DNA from: Paracidovorax wautersii
GTDB taxonomy: Bacteria > Pseudomonadota > Gammaproteobacteria > Burkholderiales > Burkholderiaceae_C
Reading direction: 5' to 3'
Length of the DNA stretch: 64,000 bases
Assembly: GCA_009912175.1 (NCBI GenBank)
Contig: WNDQ01000009.1
Coordinates: 1 to 64,000 of the forward strand
The position numbers and the translations under genes were made by a program. Positions 8,688 through 17,790 of this stretch are shown here, piece by piece (positions within the stretch are counted from its first letter, which is position 1; each line of letters starts with the position of its first letter). A model generated the notes under the pieces. That model saw nothing but the letters and a program-made list of their open reading frames with translations, searched no databases and had not been told where the DNA came from.

Positions 8688-9888
8688 GAATGAACCGAAA
8701 TTTCCGGGGAAAAACGCCAGCGGCGATTATGTCATCGAGGCCCATGGCGAGCTGGCCGCCGTGCCAGCCGATGAATGGGATGCGCTGCTGGCCCGGCAGA
8801 CGGCGCCCACGCCCTTCATGCGCCACGCCTTTCTGAGCGCACTGCACGCCAGTGGCAGCGCCTGCTCCGACACCGGCTGGACGCCGCTGCTCTTCACGCT
8901 GCGCGATGACACGGCCGGCCTGCAGGCGGCGGCGCTGCTCTACCTCAAGCCGCACAGCTATGGCGAGTACGTCTTCGACTGGGCCTGGGCCGAGGCCTAC
9001 GCGCGCCACGGCCTGGACTACTACCCCAAGGCCGTGGTGGCCGTGCCCTTCACGCCCGTGCCGGGCAGCCGGATCCTGGCCACCAGCGACGACGCCCGCA
9101 CCGCCCTGCTGCGCGCACTCGTGCACTGGTCGCGCGAGCAAGGCCTGTCATCGCTGCACCTGCTGCTGGGCAGCGACGACGACCTGCAAGCCGCACGCGC
9201 GGCCGGCCTGATGCTGCGCGACGGCGTGCAGTTCCATTGGCACAACCGCCGGGATCGCCCTTACGCGGACTTCGACGACTTCCTGGGCGCGCTCAGCCAC
9301 GACAAACGCAAGAAGATCCGCCAGGAACGCCGCAAGGTGGCCGAGGCCGGTGTCACCTTTCGCTGCCTGGCGGGCGGCGCGATCACGACGGCCAACTGGG
9401 ATTTTTTCTACCGCTGCTACGAACAGACCTACCTGGAACACGGCAACGCGCCCTACCTCAGCCGCGACTTCTTTGCACGCGTCGCGCGTGATCTGGCGCC
9501 GCACTGGGTCATGTTCGTGGCCGAACGCGAAGGCCGCGCCATTGCCGCCAGCCTGATCGGCATCGCACACGGCCCGGCGGGCCCGGCCGTGGCCTATGGC
9601 CGCTACTGGGGTGCGCTGGAGAGCGTGAGCTGCCTGCATTTCGACGCGTGTTACTACCAGCCCATCGCCTGGTGCATCGCCCACGGCGTGCAGCGTTTTG
9701 AAGGCGGCGCGCAAGGCGAGCACAAGATGGCGCGCGCCCTGCTGCCGGCGCCCACTGCCAGCGCGCACTGGCTGGCGCATCCCGCCTTTGCCGAAGCCGT
9801 CGGCGACTTTCTGGCGCGCGAGTCGCACAGCATGGCGCACTACGTCGAACAGTTGCGGCAACGCAGCCCGCTGCGCCAGTCCGATTGA
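8686..9888 (+). CDS. GNAT/FemAB-like acyltransferase (DUF482 family)
   Basis: A 400-residue protein of the FemAB-like family sometimes annotated as a peptidoglycan-associated or GNAT N-acetyltransferase. The family hallmark AYGRYWG...HFDACYYQPIAWCI...RFEGGAQGEHKMARALLP is visible in the C-terminal third, and SHDKRKKIRQERRK precedes the second acyltransferase fold. The substrate is unknown; cytoplasmic location is expected since there is no signal peptide. The ATG overlaps the nadE start in a shared CATG, so the 5' end of each mRNA must lie inside the other gene unless both are leaderless. There is no gene after it for about 540 bp. Confidence 0.85.
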   Translation: MNEPKFPGKNASGDYVIEAHGELAAVPADEWDALLARQTAPTPFMRHAFLSALHASGSACSDTGWTPLLFTLRDDTAGLQAAALLYLKPHSYGEYVFDWAWAEAYARHGLDYYPKAVVAVPFTPVPGSRILATSDDARTALLRALVHWSREQGLSSLHLLLGSDDDLQAARAAGLMLRDGVQFHWHNRRDRPYADFDDFLGALSHDKRKKIRQERRKVAEAGVTFRCLAGGAITTANWDFFYRCYEQTYLEHGNAPYLSRDFFARVARDLAPHWVMFVAEREGRAIAASLIGIAHGPAGPAVAYGRYWGALESVSCLHFDACYYQPIAWCIAHGVQRFEGGAQGEHKMARALLPAPTASAHWLAHPAFAEAVGDFLARESHSMAHYVEQLRQRSPLRQSD

Positions 9889-9999
9889 GGCACGTCGACA
9901 GCCCAACAAGCGCCGCGTGCCAGGCGCATGGTCGCCCGCACAGCCCCCCGCCCGACATTCCCGATTCCCCTTAAAAACAAGGGTTTTCATCATCTGTCG
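9889..9999. other. Non-coding stretch after the FemAB-like gene
   Basis: No gene and no convincing terminator is visible. CCTTAAAAACAAGGG (about 9968-9982) is a small imperfect palindrome before the direct repeats that precede the proU promoter. Confidence 0.4.
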
Positions 10000-10048
10000 T
10001 CAGTCTGCTGTCATTTGTCGTTATTGGATTTCAGTCTGACGTCATTGG
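10000..10048 (+). promoter_or_regulatory. Paired direct repeats upstream of the proU promoter (candidate activator or operator sites)
   Basis: CAGTCTGCTGTCATTTG (10000-10016) and CAGTCTGACGTCATTGG (10032-10048) match at 14 of 17 positions. They are spaced 32 bp start to start, about three helical turns, and the second ends 10 bp before the -35 box. This geometry suits a regulator binding one face of the helix. The regulator is not identifiable from the sequence. Confidence 0.45.
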
Positions 10049-10058
10049 CATTGATGGG

Positions 10059-10088
10059 TTGACAAGCCACCAACAGCCGGGCGATAAT
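10059..10088 (+). promoter_or_regulatory. Sigma-70 promoter of the proVWX operon
   Basis: TTGACA (10059-10064), an 18-bp spacer and GATAAT (10083-10088): a perfect -35 and a -10 matching the consensus at five of six positions. Transcription would begin near 10095, giving an untranslated leader of about 330 nt before proV. Confidence 0.75.
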
Positions 10089-10104
10089 GACACTCTGTTC
10101 AACC

Positions 10105-10384
10105 ACCAACCTCGTTGGTCGTCTGGCGCTACTCGCGGATCCAAACAGCGATCCCGTCGCGGCACCAGATGCGTCATTCGGGTCCGGCATCGTGCGGACC
10201 CGTCCAGGCTGGCTCGCCAGCCTAGGGTGCCCTCGCGTGGCCTGCATCGCGTCTCGTGTCCACCCAACACGTTCTTCGGATTGATTGTGTGCCCGATCAC
10301 GGGCATGCCTGCGCAGCAACGGCCTGAAGGCCCATGCCTGTGCGTTCCGGGGAACGCCGCCCTGCCGCCGGCTTCGACTGGCGG
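10105..10384 (+). promoter_or_regulatory. Hairpin-rich 5' leader of the proU operon
   Basis: The leader between the promoter and proV contains a series of short perfect stems: ACCAAC/GTTGGT (10105-10119), GGATC/GATCC (10137-10154), GGGTCCG/CGGACCC (10180-10201), AGGCTGG/CCAGCCT with a CTCG loop (10206-10223), TGCCCG/CGGGCA with an ATCA loop (10290-10305), GCGTTC/GAACGC with a CGGG loop (10342-10357) and CCGCC/GGCGG (10365-10384). No T-run terminator follows any of them. It may be a cis-acting RNA, for example controlling translation or stability under osmotic stress. It matches no riboswitch class that I recognise. Confidence 0.45.
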
Positions 10385-10426
10385 TGCGGACTCATTCCCA
10401 AGCACAACAAAGAAGGAGCCCAGCGG

Positions 10427-11629
10427 ATGGCCAAAGAAATCGTCATCGACCATGTTTTCAAGGTCTTCGGGAACCACCCGGACGCCGCATTGGATCTGGT
10501 CAAGCAAGGATTTTCCAAACAGGAGATCCTGGCGCGAACCGGCAATTCCATCGGCGTGTTCGACGCCAACTTCACCATCAACGAAGGCGAGATCTTCGTC
10601 ATCATGGGCCTGTCGGGCTCGGGCAAGTCCACGCTGGTGCGGCTGCTCAACCGCCTGATCGAGCCGACCGCCGGCCGCATTCTGGTCAATGGCGAGAACA
10701 TCAGCGACTACGGTGACCGCGCACTGCGCGCGCTGCGCCGCCGGGACATCAGCATGGTGTTCCAGTCCTTCGCACTGATGCCGCACATGACGGTGCTGGA
10801 CAACACCGCCTTCGGGCTGGAGCTGGCCGGCGTGGGCAAGGCCGAGCGCCACGAGCAGGCGCGCCAGGCGCTCGAACAGGTCGGCCTGGGCGCCTGGGGC
10901 GCGAGCTACCCCGACGAGCTGTCGGGCGGCATGCAGCAGCGTGTGGGCCTGGCGCGCGCGCTGGCCTCCAAACCGTCCATCCTGCTCATGGACGAGGCGT
11001 TCTCGGCGCTGGACCCCATCATCCGCACCGACATGCAAAGCGAGCTGCTGCGCCTGCAGGAAATCCAGCGCCGCACCATCGTCTTCATCTCGCACGACCT
11101 CGACGAAGCCATGCGCATCGGCGACCGCATCGCCATCATGAAGGACGGCCATGTGGTGCAGGTCGGCACCCCTGAAGAGATCCTGCGCAACCCGGTCGAC
11201 GACTACGTGCGCAGCTTCATCCGCGGCGTGGACACGGCGGCCGTCTTCAAGGCCGGCGACATCGCGCGCAAGTCGCAGGTGGTGGTAGCCGAAAGCCGCA
11301 CCAAGGGCTGCCGCGCGGCGCTCAAGATGCTGGAAGACAACGACCGCATCCACGCCTTCGTGGTCAGCCCCGGCGACAAATTCCTGGGCATCGTCTCCAT
11401 CGACTCGCTGCGCGAGGCGCTCAAGGACCAGGAAGGCCCGCTGGGCCTGCAGCACGCCTACCTGCCCGAGGTGCAGACCGTGCCCGCCAGCCACCCCGTG
11501 TCCGACCTGTTCTCGCACGTGGCCGCGCACCCCTGGCCCGTCCCGGTCGTCGACGACAACGGCCGCTACCGCGGCGCCATCAGCAAGACCACGCTGCTGA
11601 AGTTTCTTGACCGCAACAGCGACAACTGA
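10427..11629 (+). CDS. proV: Glycine betaine/proline ABC transporter, ATP-binding subunit
   Basis: ATPase of a ProU-type importer for betaine and related osmoprotectants, on the cytoplasmic face of the inner membrane. The ATG at 10427 follows AGAAGGAG; protein length is 400 residues. Walker [10 protein letters not shown] is at 61-69. The signature [15 protein letters not shown], Walker [13 protein letters not shown] and the H-loop SHDLDEA follow in order. Two CBS domains fill about residues 275-400 ([12 protein letters not shown], then [18 protein letters not shown]). In the OpuA homologue these sense ionic strength. It is the first gene of the operon. Confidence 0.95.
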   Translation: MAKEIVIDHVFKVFGNHPDAALDLVKQGFSKQEILARTGNSIGVFDANFTINEGEIFVIMGLSGSGKSTLVRLLNRLIEPTAGRILVNGENISDYGDRALRALRRRDISMVFQSFALMPHMTVLDNTAFGLELAGVGKAERHEQARQALEQVGLGAWGASYPDELSGGMQQRVGLARALASKPSILLMDEAFSALDPIIRTDMQSELLRLQEIQRRTIVFISHDLDEAMRIGDRIAIMKDGHVVQVGTPEEILRNPVDDYVRSFIRGVDTAAVFKAGDIARKSQVVVAESRTKGCRAALKMLEDNDRIHAFVVSPGDKFLGIVSIDSLREALKDQEGPLGLQHAYLPEVQTVPASHPVSDLFSHVAAHPWPVPVVDDNGRYRGAISKTTLLKFLDRNSDN

Positions 11630-11650
11630 ACGCTGACCGCGCGTCTGCCG

Positions 11651-11668
11651 GCGGGCCCCATGGCCCGC
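11651..11668 (+). terminator. Intercistronic hairpin proV-proW
   Basis: GCGGGCC, a CCAT loop and GGCCCGC form a perfect 7-bp stem between proV and proW, without a T run. It is more likely an mRNA processing or stability element than a full terminator. Confidence 0.45.
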
Positions 11669-11726
11669 GCGGCTTTCTCATCCATCAAAAGCCAAGCCAA
11701 CAAACCGTTTCGGAGGACTCCGGCCT

Positions 11727-13076
11727 ATGAATCACACGACTCCCAACCTCGCGGCCACGCCTGACTTCGCGCTGGCCCAGAATGACGCTGGCGCCAGCGA
11801 TCCCTGGAACACCCTGGGCATCGGCGAGCCCGCATCGCAAGACAGCGCGCATGAAGCAGCCGCCCCGGTGGCCGACACCGCACCCGCAGCCGATCCCTGG
11901 GGCGGCAGCGCTGGCGGCAGTGACAACACGGGCAGCACCGACGCCGGCTCGGCCTGGGACGGCGCGGGCTCGGCCCCTCCCGCCGATGGCGCCAGCGACT
12001 GGCTGAGCGCGCCCGCAGCCAGCCCCGCCGACGGCGGGGGCTTTCATCTGAGCAGCCTGTGGGACGGTTCCCTGCCCGTGCAGGACTGGATCAACCACGG
12101 CCTGACCTGGACCGTGACGCACCTGCGCCCCTTCTTCCAGTCCGTGCGCGGCCCGATCGACGGCACGCTGGGCAGTGTGCAAAGCCTGCTGCAGGGCGTG
12201 CCGACGCTGGCGATGATCGCCATTCTGGGCCTGCTGGCCTGGCAACTGGCGGGTGGCGCGCTGGCCGCGGGCACCATCGCGTCGCTGCTGGTGATCGCCA
12301 TGCTGGGCATCTGGCCCGACGCCATGGTCACGCTGTCGCTGGTGCTCACCTCGCTGGTGTTCTGCCTGATCATCGGCCTGCCCCTGGGCATCCTGCTGGC
12401 GTCCAGCGACCGCGCGCAGCGCATCGTGCGCCCCATCCTCGACGCGATGCAGACGACGCCGGCCTTCGTCTACCTGGTCCCGGTGGTCATGCTGTTCGGC
12501 ATTGGCAACGTGCCAGGCGTGGTCGTGACCATCGTGTTCGCCCTGGCGCCGCTGGTGCGCCTGACGTCGCTGGGCATCCGGCAGGTGCGCCCCGACCTGA
12601 TCGAGGCCTCGCGCGCCTACGGCGCCTCGCCCTGGCAGTTGCTCGTCAAGGTGCAGATGCCGCTGGCCATGCCGTCCATCATGGCGGGCATCAACCAGGC
12701 GCTGATGCTGTCGCTGTCGATGGTGGTGATCGCCTCGATGATCGCCGTGGGCGGCCTGGGCCAGATGGTGCTGCGCGGCATCGGCCGCCTGGACATGGGC
12801 CTGGCCACCGTGGGCGGCCTGGGCATCGTGCTGCTGGCCATCACGCTCGACCGCATCACGCAGGCCATGGGCCACAGCCGCCGCGGCGCGCGCCACTGGT
12901 ACCAGAGCGGCCCGGCCGGACTGATCTGGAAGCTCGCGGGCGGTGGCGCCGCCACTCCGCCAGCGGCGCCGGCCGCGCCCGCCTCCACGGCGGCCACCGG
13001 CGCATCCGGCAGCTTCAAACCCGTCCAGCCCGCCCGCTCGGCCGGCCACGCCGAGGCCCAACCCGTTTCCACCTGA
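11727..13076 (+). CDS. proW: Glycine betaine/proline ABC transporter, permease subunit
   Basis: Inner-membrane permease of the ProU importer. About the first 105 residues are polar and rich in Ala, Ser, Asp and Gly, with two DPW motifs (DPWNTLGIG and DPWGGSAGG). They are followed by a membrane domain of several helices carrying the BPD transport signature ([22 protein letters not shown]). The C-terminal 60 residues form an Ala/Pro-rich tail. At 449 residues it is longer than enterobacterial ProW, which also has an N-terminal tail. GGAGGACTCC lies just upstream of the ATG. Gene order proV-proW-proX fits the family. Confidence 0.94.
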   Translation: MNHTTPNLAATPDFALAQNDAGASDPWNTLGIGEPASQDSAHEAAAPVADTAPAADPWGGSAGGSDNTGSTDAGSAWDGAGSAPPADGASDWLSAPAASPADGGGFHLSSLWDGSLPVQDWINHGLTWTVTHLRPFFQSVRGPIDGTLGSVQSLLQGVPTLAMIAILGLLAWQLAGGALAAGTIASLLVIAMLGIWPDAMVTLSLVLTSLVFCLIIGLPLGILLASSDRAQRIVRPILDAMQTTPAFVYLVPVVMLFGIGNVPGVVVTIVFALAPLVRLTSLGIRQVRPDLIEASRAYGASPWQLLVKVQMPLAMPSIMAGINQALMLSLSMVVIASMIAVGGLGQMVLRGIGRLDMGLATVGGLGIVLLAITLDRITQAMGHSRRGARHWYQSGPAGLIWKLAGGGAATPPAAPAAPASTAATGASGSFKPVQPARSAGHAEAQPVST

Positions 13077-13107
13077 TCGATTGCTGTCAAGAGAAAGGAC
13101 ATCCCCC

Positions 13108-14121
13108 ATGAAGCCAATCACCATGCGCGCCCTCGCCCGCAACGTGCTCGCCACCAGCCTGCTGGCCTGGGGCGCCACCGCCGCCCTCGCGCAAGACCTT
13201 CCCGGCCAAGGCGTGAAAGTGCAACCGCTGCAAAGCTCGATTGCCGAAGAAACCTTCCAGACCCTGCTGGTCAGCCGCGCACTCGAAAAGCTGGGCTACG
13301 ACGTGCAGCCGATCAAGGAAATCGAATACGCCACGGCCTACGTCGCCATTGCCAACGGCGACGCCACGCTGATCGCCTCCAACTGGCAGCCGCTGCACGA
13401 CGACTTCTACAAGAACGCCGGCGGCGACGCCAAACTCTGGCGCCAGGGCACCTACTCGACCAATTCGCTGCAGGGCTACCTGATCGACAAGAAGACGGCC
13501 GAGCAGTACAAGATCACGCGCATCGACCAGCTCAAGGACCCCAAGCTGGCCAAGCTGTTCGACACCGATGGCGACGGCAAAGCCGACCTCACCGGCTGCA
13601 ACCCCGGCTGGGGCTGCGAGGCCGTGATCAACCACCAGCTCAAGGCCTATGGCCTGGAGAACTCGGTCAAGCACGTGCAGGGCAGCTACGCCGCGCTGAT
13701 GGCCGACACCATCGCGCGCTACCGCGAAGGCAAGCCGGTGCTCTACTACACCTGGACGCCCTACTGGGTCAGCGGCGTGCTCAAGCCCGGCGCCGACGTG
13801 GTATGGCTGCAGGTGCCGTTCTCGTCGCTGCCGGGCGAACAAAAGGGCACGGACACCAAGCTGCCCAACGGCCAGAACTACGGCTTCATCCCCAACACGC
13901 AGCACATCGTCGCCAACAAGGCCTTTGCCGAAGCCAACCCGGCAGCGGCCAAGCTGTTCTCGGTGATGCAACTGCCCGTGGGCGACATCAACGCGCAGAA
14001 CCTGCGCATGCGTGATGGCGAAGCCTCGCAGGCCGACATCGCCCGCCACGTCGACGGCTGGATCAAGGCCCACCAGGCCACCTTCGACGGCTGGATCAAA
14101 GCCGCCACGGCCGCCAAGTAA
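13108..14121 (+). CDS. proX: Glycine betaine/proline ABC transporter, periplasmic binding protein
   Basis: Periplasmic receptor for betaines. The ATG at 13108 follows GAGAAAGGA; residues 1-28 are a Sec signal peptide ending TAALAQ. The mature protein closely resembles enterobacterial ProX, including the calcium-loop-like insert [20 protein letters not shown] with two Cys, and the Trp residues expected to form the aromatic cage ([20 protein letters not shown]). Length is 337 residues. It is followed by two terminators and then by a second proX copy. Confidence 0.95.
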   Translation: MKPITMRALARNVLATSLLAWGATAALAQDLPGQGVKVQPLQSSIAEETFQTLLVSRALEKLGYDVQPIKEIEYATAYVAIANGDATLIASNWQPLHDDFYKNAGGDAKLWRQGTYSTNSLQGYLIDKKTAEQYKITRIDQLKDPKLAKLFDTDGDGKADLTGCNPGWGCEAVINHQLKAYGLENSVKHVQGSYAALMADTIARYREGKPVLYYTWTPYWVSGVLKPGADVVWLQVPFSSLPGEQKGTDTKLPNGQNYGFIPNTQHIVANKAFAEANPAAAKLFSVMQLPVGDINAQNLRMRDGEASQADIARHVDGWIKAHQATFDGWIKAATAAK

Positions 14122-14152
14122 GCCGAAACCGTCTCCTGCGACCGCAGGCGCC

Positions 14153-14177
14153 AAGGCCACGCAAGTGGCCTTTTCTT
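14153..14177 (+). terminator. Terminator after proX
   Basis: AAGGCCAC, a GCAA loop and GTGGCCTT form an 8-bp stem that runs into TTTTCTT. It should end most proVWX transcripts before the second proX. Confidence 0.8.
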
Positions 14178-14217
14178 CGCCGGGTCGACCCAAGAGAAAA
14201 GCGTTCCCTCGGGGACC
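14169..14217. repeat. Dispersed hairpin repeat, copy 2
   Basis: CTTTTCTTCGCCGGGTCGAC followed by CCAAGAGAAAAGCG and CCCTCGGGGACCGGG aligns block by block with the minus strand of copy 1 (322-398). The common order is T run, TCGYCGGGYCG, a short A-rich segment, then CTCGGGGGA. It overlaps the proX terminator. Confidence 0.5.
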
Positions 14218-14255
14218 GGGGCAGCACACCAGCGCCGGCCCGAGGGGCCATTTTT
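14206..14255 (+). terminator. Second terminator between the two proX genes
   Basis: CCCTCGGG (14206-14213) pairs with CCCGAGGG (14239-14246), with inner CCGG pairing. A T5 run (14251-14255) follows shortly after. Confidence 0.65.
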
Positions 14256-14285
14256 CATCGCCGGGCCGCCCCTTTGCCCCCCAGC
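14248..14285. repeat. Dispersed hairpin repeat, copy 3
   Basis: CCATTTTTCATCGCCGGGCC followed by GCCCC repeats the T-run plus TCGCCGGGYCG core of copy 2, 81 bp downstream in the same orientation. The remainder is degenerate. Confidence 0.45.
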
Positions 14286-14301
14286 AGAAAGGATGTGCCG
14301 C

Positions 14302-15378
14302 ATGACGGCTCACACCCGCACCGCCCACGCGCCCTGCGCCTGTCCATTGCCGCACGCTGGCACCCGCCTGCTGGCCGCCCTCGCGCTGACGGCGGCCACA
14401 GCCCTGGCCAGCGCCACGGCCTTCGCACAAAATCCCGCCGCGTCACCGGACCAACCCGGCGCGGGCGTGCGTGTGACGCCGGTCCAGAACACGATCGCCG
14501 AGGAAACCTTCCAGACCCTGCTGGTGAGCCGCGCGCTCACAAAGCTCGGCTACGACGTGCAGCCGATCCAGGAGATCGAGCCTTCGGCCCAGCACCTGGC
14601 CGTGGCCAACGGCGACGCCACCTTCATGGCCGACCACTGGACGCCCTTGCAAGACGATCTCTACAAGAACGCGGGGGGCCCGGCCAGGTTCTACCGCGAA
14701 GGCGTCTACTCGCCCGGCGCGCTGCAGGGCTATGCGATCGACCGCAAGACGGCTGAGCGCTACGGCATCACCAACCTCGCCCAGCTCAAAGACCCCCAGA
14801 TCGCCAGGCTGTTCGACAGCAACGGCGACGGCCGCGCCGACCTCACGGGCTGCAACCCCGGCTGGTTCTGCGCCGAAGTAGTGCGGCATCACCTCAAGGC
14901 CTATGGCCTCGAAGGCACGGTCGAGCAGCGCCAGGGCAGCTACGCCGCGCTGATCGCCGACACCATCAACCGCTTCCAGCAAGGCGAGCCCATCCTGTAC
15001 TACGCCTGGACACCGTACTGGGTCAGCAGCGTGCTCAAGCCGGGCGTCGACGTGGTCTGGCTCGAAGTGCCCTTCTCGGCCATGCCCGGCGCCCAGCAGG
15101 GCACCGACACCCGGCTGCCCAACGGCAAGAACTACGGCTTCACCGCCAACAACCAGCACATCCTGGCCAACAAGGCCTTCGCCCAGGCCAACCCGGCCGC
15201 CGCCCGGCTGTTCGCGGTCATGCGCATCCCGGCGGCCGACATCAACGCGCAGAACCTGCGCATGCGCAACGGCGAAAGCAGCCAGCGTGACATCGAGCGT
15301 CACGTCGACCTGTGGATCCAGGCCCATCCAAAGACCTTCGACGGCTGGCTCCAGAGCGCCCGCGAGGCCGCCCGGTAA
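14302..15378 (+). CDS. Second ProX-like glycine betaine binding protein
   Basis: Paralogue of the preceding proX, same orientation, 180 bp downstream. The ATG at 14302 is favoured over one at 14293 because AAAGGA lies 8 bp before it; length is 358 residues with a signal peptide ending ATAFAQ. By eye about two thirds of residues match proX, including the [19 protein letters not shown] insert and the binding-site Trp residues ([20 protein letters not shown]). The signal peptide and the region around residues 85-110 have diverged most. It probably serves the same permease with a different ligand preference or affinity; that is inference. It is separated from proX by two terminators. Confidence 0.92.
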   Translation: MTAHTRTAHAPCACPLPHAGTRLLAALALTAATALASATAFAQNPAASPDQPGAGVRVTPVQNTIAEETFQTLLVSRALTKLGYDVQPIQEIEPSAQHLAVANGDATFMADHWTPLQDDLYKNAGGPARFYREGVYSPGALQGYAIDRKTAERYGITNLAQLKDPQIARLFDSNGDGRADLTGCNPGWFCAEVVRHHLKAYGLEGTVEQRQGSYAALIADTINRFQQGEPILYYAWTPYWVSSVLKPGVDVVWLEVPFSAMPGAQQGTDTRLPNGKNYGFTANNQHILANKAFAQANPAAARLFAVMRIPAADINAQNLRMRNGESSQRDIERHVDLWIQAHPKTFDGWLQSAREAAR

Positions 15379-15500
15379 AGCCGTGTTGGCGCACATCCCA
15401 TGTGCGTTTTTGCCGATTGCCGCCCATCCACCTGACGCCTAGGATGGCCTGGCCAGCCCCGCACGCGGCGTGCGAGGCGGCGCTACCCGAGCAGTCAGCC

Positions 15501-16656
15501 ATGGATTTCACCTTGAGCCCCGAGCAGCGCGCGTTCGCCGAGACGGCGCGCGACTTTGCGCAGCAGGAATTCGCGCCCCACGCGGCGCAGTGGGATGCGC
15601 AGGCCGAGTTCCCGCGCGAGGCCATCGCCCGTGCTGGCGAACTCGGCTTTTGCGGGCTGTACGCGCCACCCGACATCGACGGACTGGGCCTGCCGCGGCT
15701 GGACGCCACGCTGGTGTTCGAGGAACTGGCCGCCGTCGACCCCTCGACCACGGCCTACCTCACCATCCACAACATGGCGACCGCTGGGCACCTGGGGCGG
15801 CGCGGCCGTCAAGGAACGCTGGGGTGCGGCATTGACCAGCGGCCGGCAGTTGGCCTCCTACTGCCTGACCGAGCCCGGCGCCGGCTCGGACGCGGCATCG
15901 CTGCGCACGCGGGCCGTGCGCGAGGGCGACGACTACGTCATCAGCGGCACCAAGGCCTTCATCTCAGGCGCGGGCAGCACCGACGTGCTGGTGTTGATGG
16001 CCCGCACCGGTGAAGACGGTGCGCGCGGCATCTCGGCCTTTGCCATCGCGGCCGACAGCCCGGGCATCCGCTACGGCAAGAAAGAACACAAGATGGGCTG
16101 GAACAGCCAGCCCACACGGCTGGTGCACCTGGACGGCGTGCGGGTGCCGGCCACGCACCGGCTGGGCGCCGAAGGCGAAGGTTTTCGCATCGCCATGAAG
16201 GGGCTGGACGGCGGGCGCATCAACATCGCGACCTGCTCGGTCGGTGCGGCGCAGGGCGCGCTCGGCGCCGCGCAGCGCTACCTGCACGAGCGCCGCCAGT
16301 TCGGCCAGGCGCTGGCCGAGTTCCAGGCCCTGCAGTTCAAGCTGGCCGACATGGCGACCGAGCTGGTCGCCTCGCGCCAGATGGTCCGCCTGGCCGCCAG
16401 CAAGCTCGACGCGGGCGAGCCGGACGCCCCCACCTACTGCGCCATGGCCAAACGTTTTGCCACCGACGCGGGCTTCCAGGTCTGCAACGAGGCGCTGCAG
16501 CTGCACGGCGGCTATGGCTACATCCGCGAATACCCGCTGGAGCGCCTGCTGCGCGACACGCGTGTGCACCAGATCCTGGAAGGCACCAACGAGATCATGC
16601 GCGTGATCATCGCGCGCCGCCTGCTGCAGGACGGCGGCGCGCAAGACATCCGCTGA
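15501..16656 (+). pseudogene. Acyl-CoA dehydrogenase (isobutyryl-CoA dehydrogenase-like), frameshifted
   Basis: The N-terminal half (from ATG 15501, MDFTLSPEQRAFAETARDFA) runs in one frame up to TIHNMAT near 15783. The rest (GAAVKERWGAALTSGRQLASYCLTEPGAGSDAASL onward) continues in another frame to the TGA at 16656. In homologues MAT is followed by about four more residues before the Gly-Ala-Lys-Glu-Arg-Trp stretch. The DNA ACCGCTGGGCACCTGGGG reads as if about five bases were lost between ACC and GCTGGGC. The C-terminal half keeps the FAD and substrate motifs and the RVHQILEGTNEIMRVIIAR end. Active family members oxidise branched acyl-CoA in valine breakdown, which fits the neighbouring gene. 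It is either a genuine pseudogene or a sequencing error. Confidence 0.85.
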
Positions 16657-16689
16657 CCAACCCGCCCCGAACAAAAGAAGGAGACAAAC

Positions 16690-17619
16690 ATGACACGCAT
16701 CGCATTCCTGGGCCTGGGCAACATGGGCGCGCCCATGGCCCTCAACCTGCACCGCGCCGGCCACTCGGTCTGTGCCTTCGACCTGACGCCCGCCGCGCTC
16801 GACAAGGCACGCGCCGAAGGGCTGGCCACGGCCGCCTCGGCCCTGGAGGCCACGCGTGGCGCCGAGGCCGTCATCAGCATGCTGCCCGCCAGCCGCCATG
16901 TCGAATCGCTCTACCTGGGCGACGGCCAGACGGGCGGCCTGCTGGCCGAGCTGGCGGCCGGCACGCTGGTGATCGATTCGAGCACCATCGCCGCGGCCAG
17001 CGCCCGCAAGGTGGCCGAGGCAGCCGCGCCGCGCGGCATCGGCTTCATCGACGCGCCGGTCTCGGGTGGCACGGCCGGTGCGGCCGCGGGCACCCTCACC
17101 TTCATGATGGGCGGGACCGAGACCGACGTCGCCCGCGCGCGGCCGCTGCTCGAAAAGATGGGCGCCAACCTGTTCCACGCGGGCCCGGCTGGCGCGGGCC
17201 AGACCGCCAAGATCTGCAACAACATGCTGCTGGGCATTCTGATGATCGGCACCAGCGAGGCGCTGGCGCTGGGCATGGCCAACGGGCTCGACCCCGCCGT
17301 GCTGGCCGAGATCATGCGCCGCAGCTCGGGCGGCAACTGGACGCTGGAAAAATACAACCCCGTGCCCGGCGTGCAGCCCCACACGCCGGCCAGCCACGGC
17401 TACGCGGGCGGCTTCGCGACCGACCTCATGCTCAAGGACCTGGGCCTGGCGCAGGACAACGCCACCGCCGTGCGCGCGGCCACGCCGCTGGGCGGCCTGG
17501 CGCGCAGCCTTTACGCCGCGCACAGCCTGGCCGGGCACGGCGGGCTGGATTTCTCCAGCATCGTGCAATCCTTACAAGCGCTACAAGGGCTGCAGACACG
17601 CGACGGCCGGTCCGGCTAG
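16690..17619 (+). CDS. mmsB: 3-hydroxyisobutyrate dehydrogenase
   Basis: NAD-dependent oxidation of 3-hydroxyisobutyrate to methylmalonate semialdehyde in valine catabolism. The N-terminal Rossmann domain begins MTRIAFLGLGNMGAPMALNL. The substrate motif DAPVSGGTAGAAAGTLTFMMGG is near residues 121-142, and the catalytic Lys lies in GAGQTAKICNNM near residue 175. The helical C-terminal domain includes FATDLMLKDLGLA. Length is 309 residues, slightly above the usual 295-300. GAAGGAG precedes the ATG. It sits 33 bp downstream of the frameshifted acyl-CoA dehydrogenase, so both belonged to one valine operon; mmsA and the hydratase are not in the window. Confidence 0.94.
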   Translation: MTRIAFLGLGNMGAPMALNLHRAGHSVCAFDLTPAALDKARAEGLATAASALEATRGAEAVISMLPASRHVESLYLGDGQTGGLLAELAAGTLVIDSSTIAAASARKVAEAAAPRGIGFIDAPVSGGTAGAAAGTLTFMMGGTETDVARARPLLEKMGANLFHAGPAGAGQTAKICNNMLLGILMIGTSEALALGMANGLDPAVLAEIMRRSSGGNWTLEKYNPVPGVQPHTPASHGYAGGFATDLMLKDLGLAQDNATAVRAATPLGGLARSLYAAHSLAGHGGLDFSSIVQSLQALQGLQTRDGRSG

Positions 17620-17790
17620 CGCCGCTTTCAAGGCGCTTTGGACAGGTTTCCACATGTAATGCAAAGGTATGTAAGCACACAGCGCGGAAAAGCCGATTCT
17701 TCTAGAATCGTCGGCTTCGCCGGATCCCAGTTGTCAGCCTTGCCATCCCCTGGCAGGTAGCGGTTCGGCCTTCGATGATCGTGTTCCGTC

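Noticed and set aside
10087..10284. A 65-codon open frame in the proU leader
   Set aside because: Its ATG overlaps the -10 box, upstream of the expected transcription start, and there is no ribosome-binding site; the hairpins explain the region better.
14303..15396. Long minus-strand frames opposite the two proX genes, which look similar to each other
   Set aside because: Their similarity simply reflects the duplicated proX genes on the other strand.
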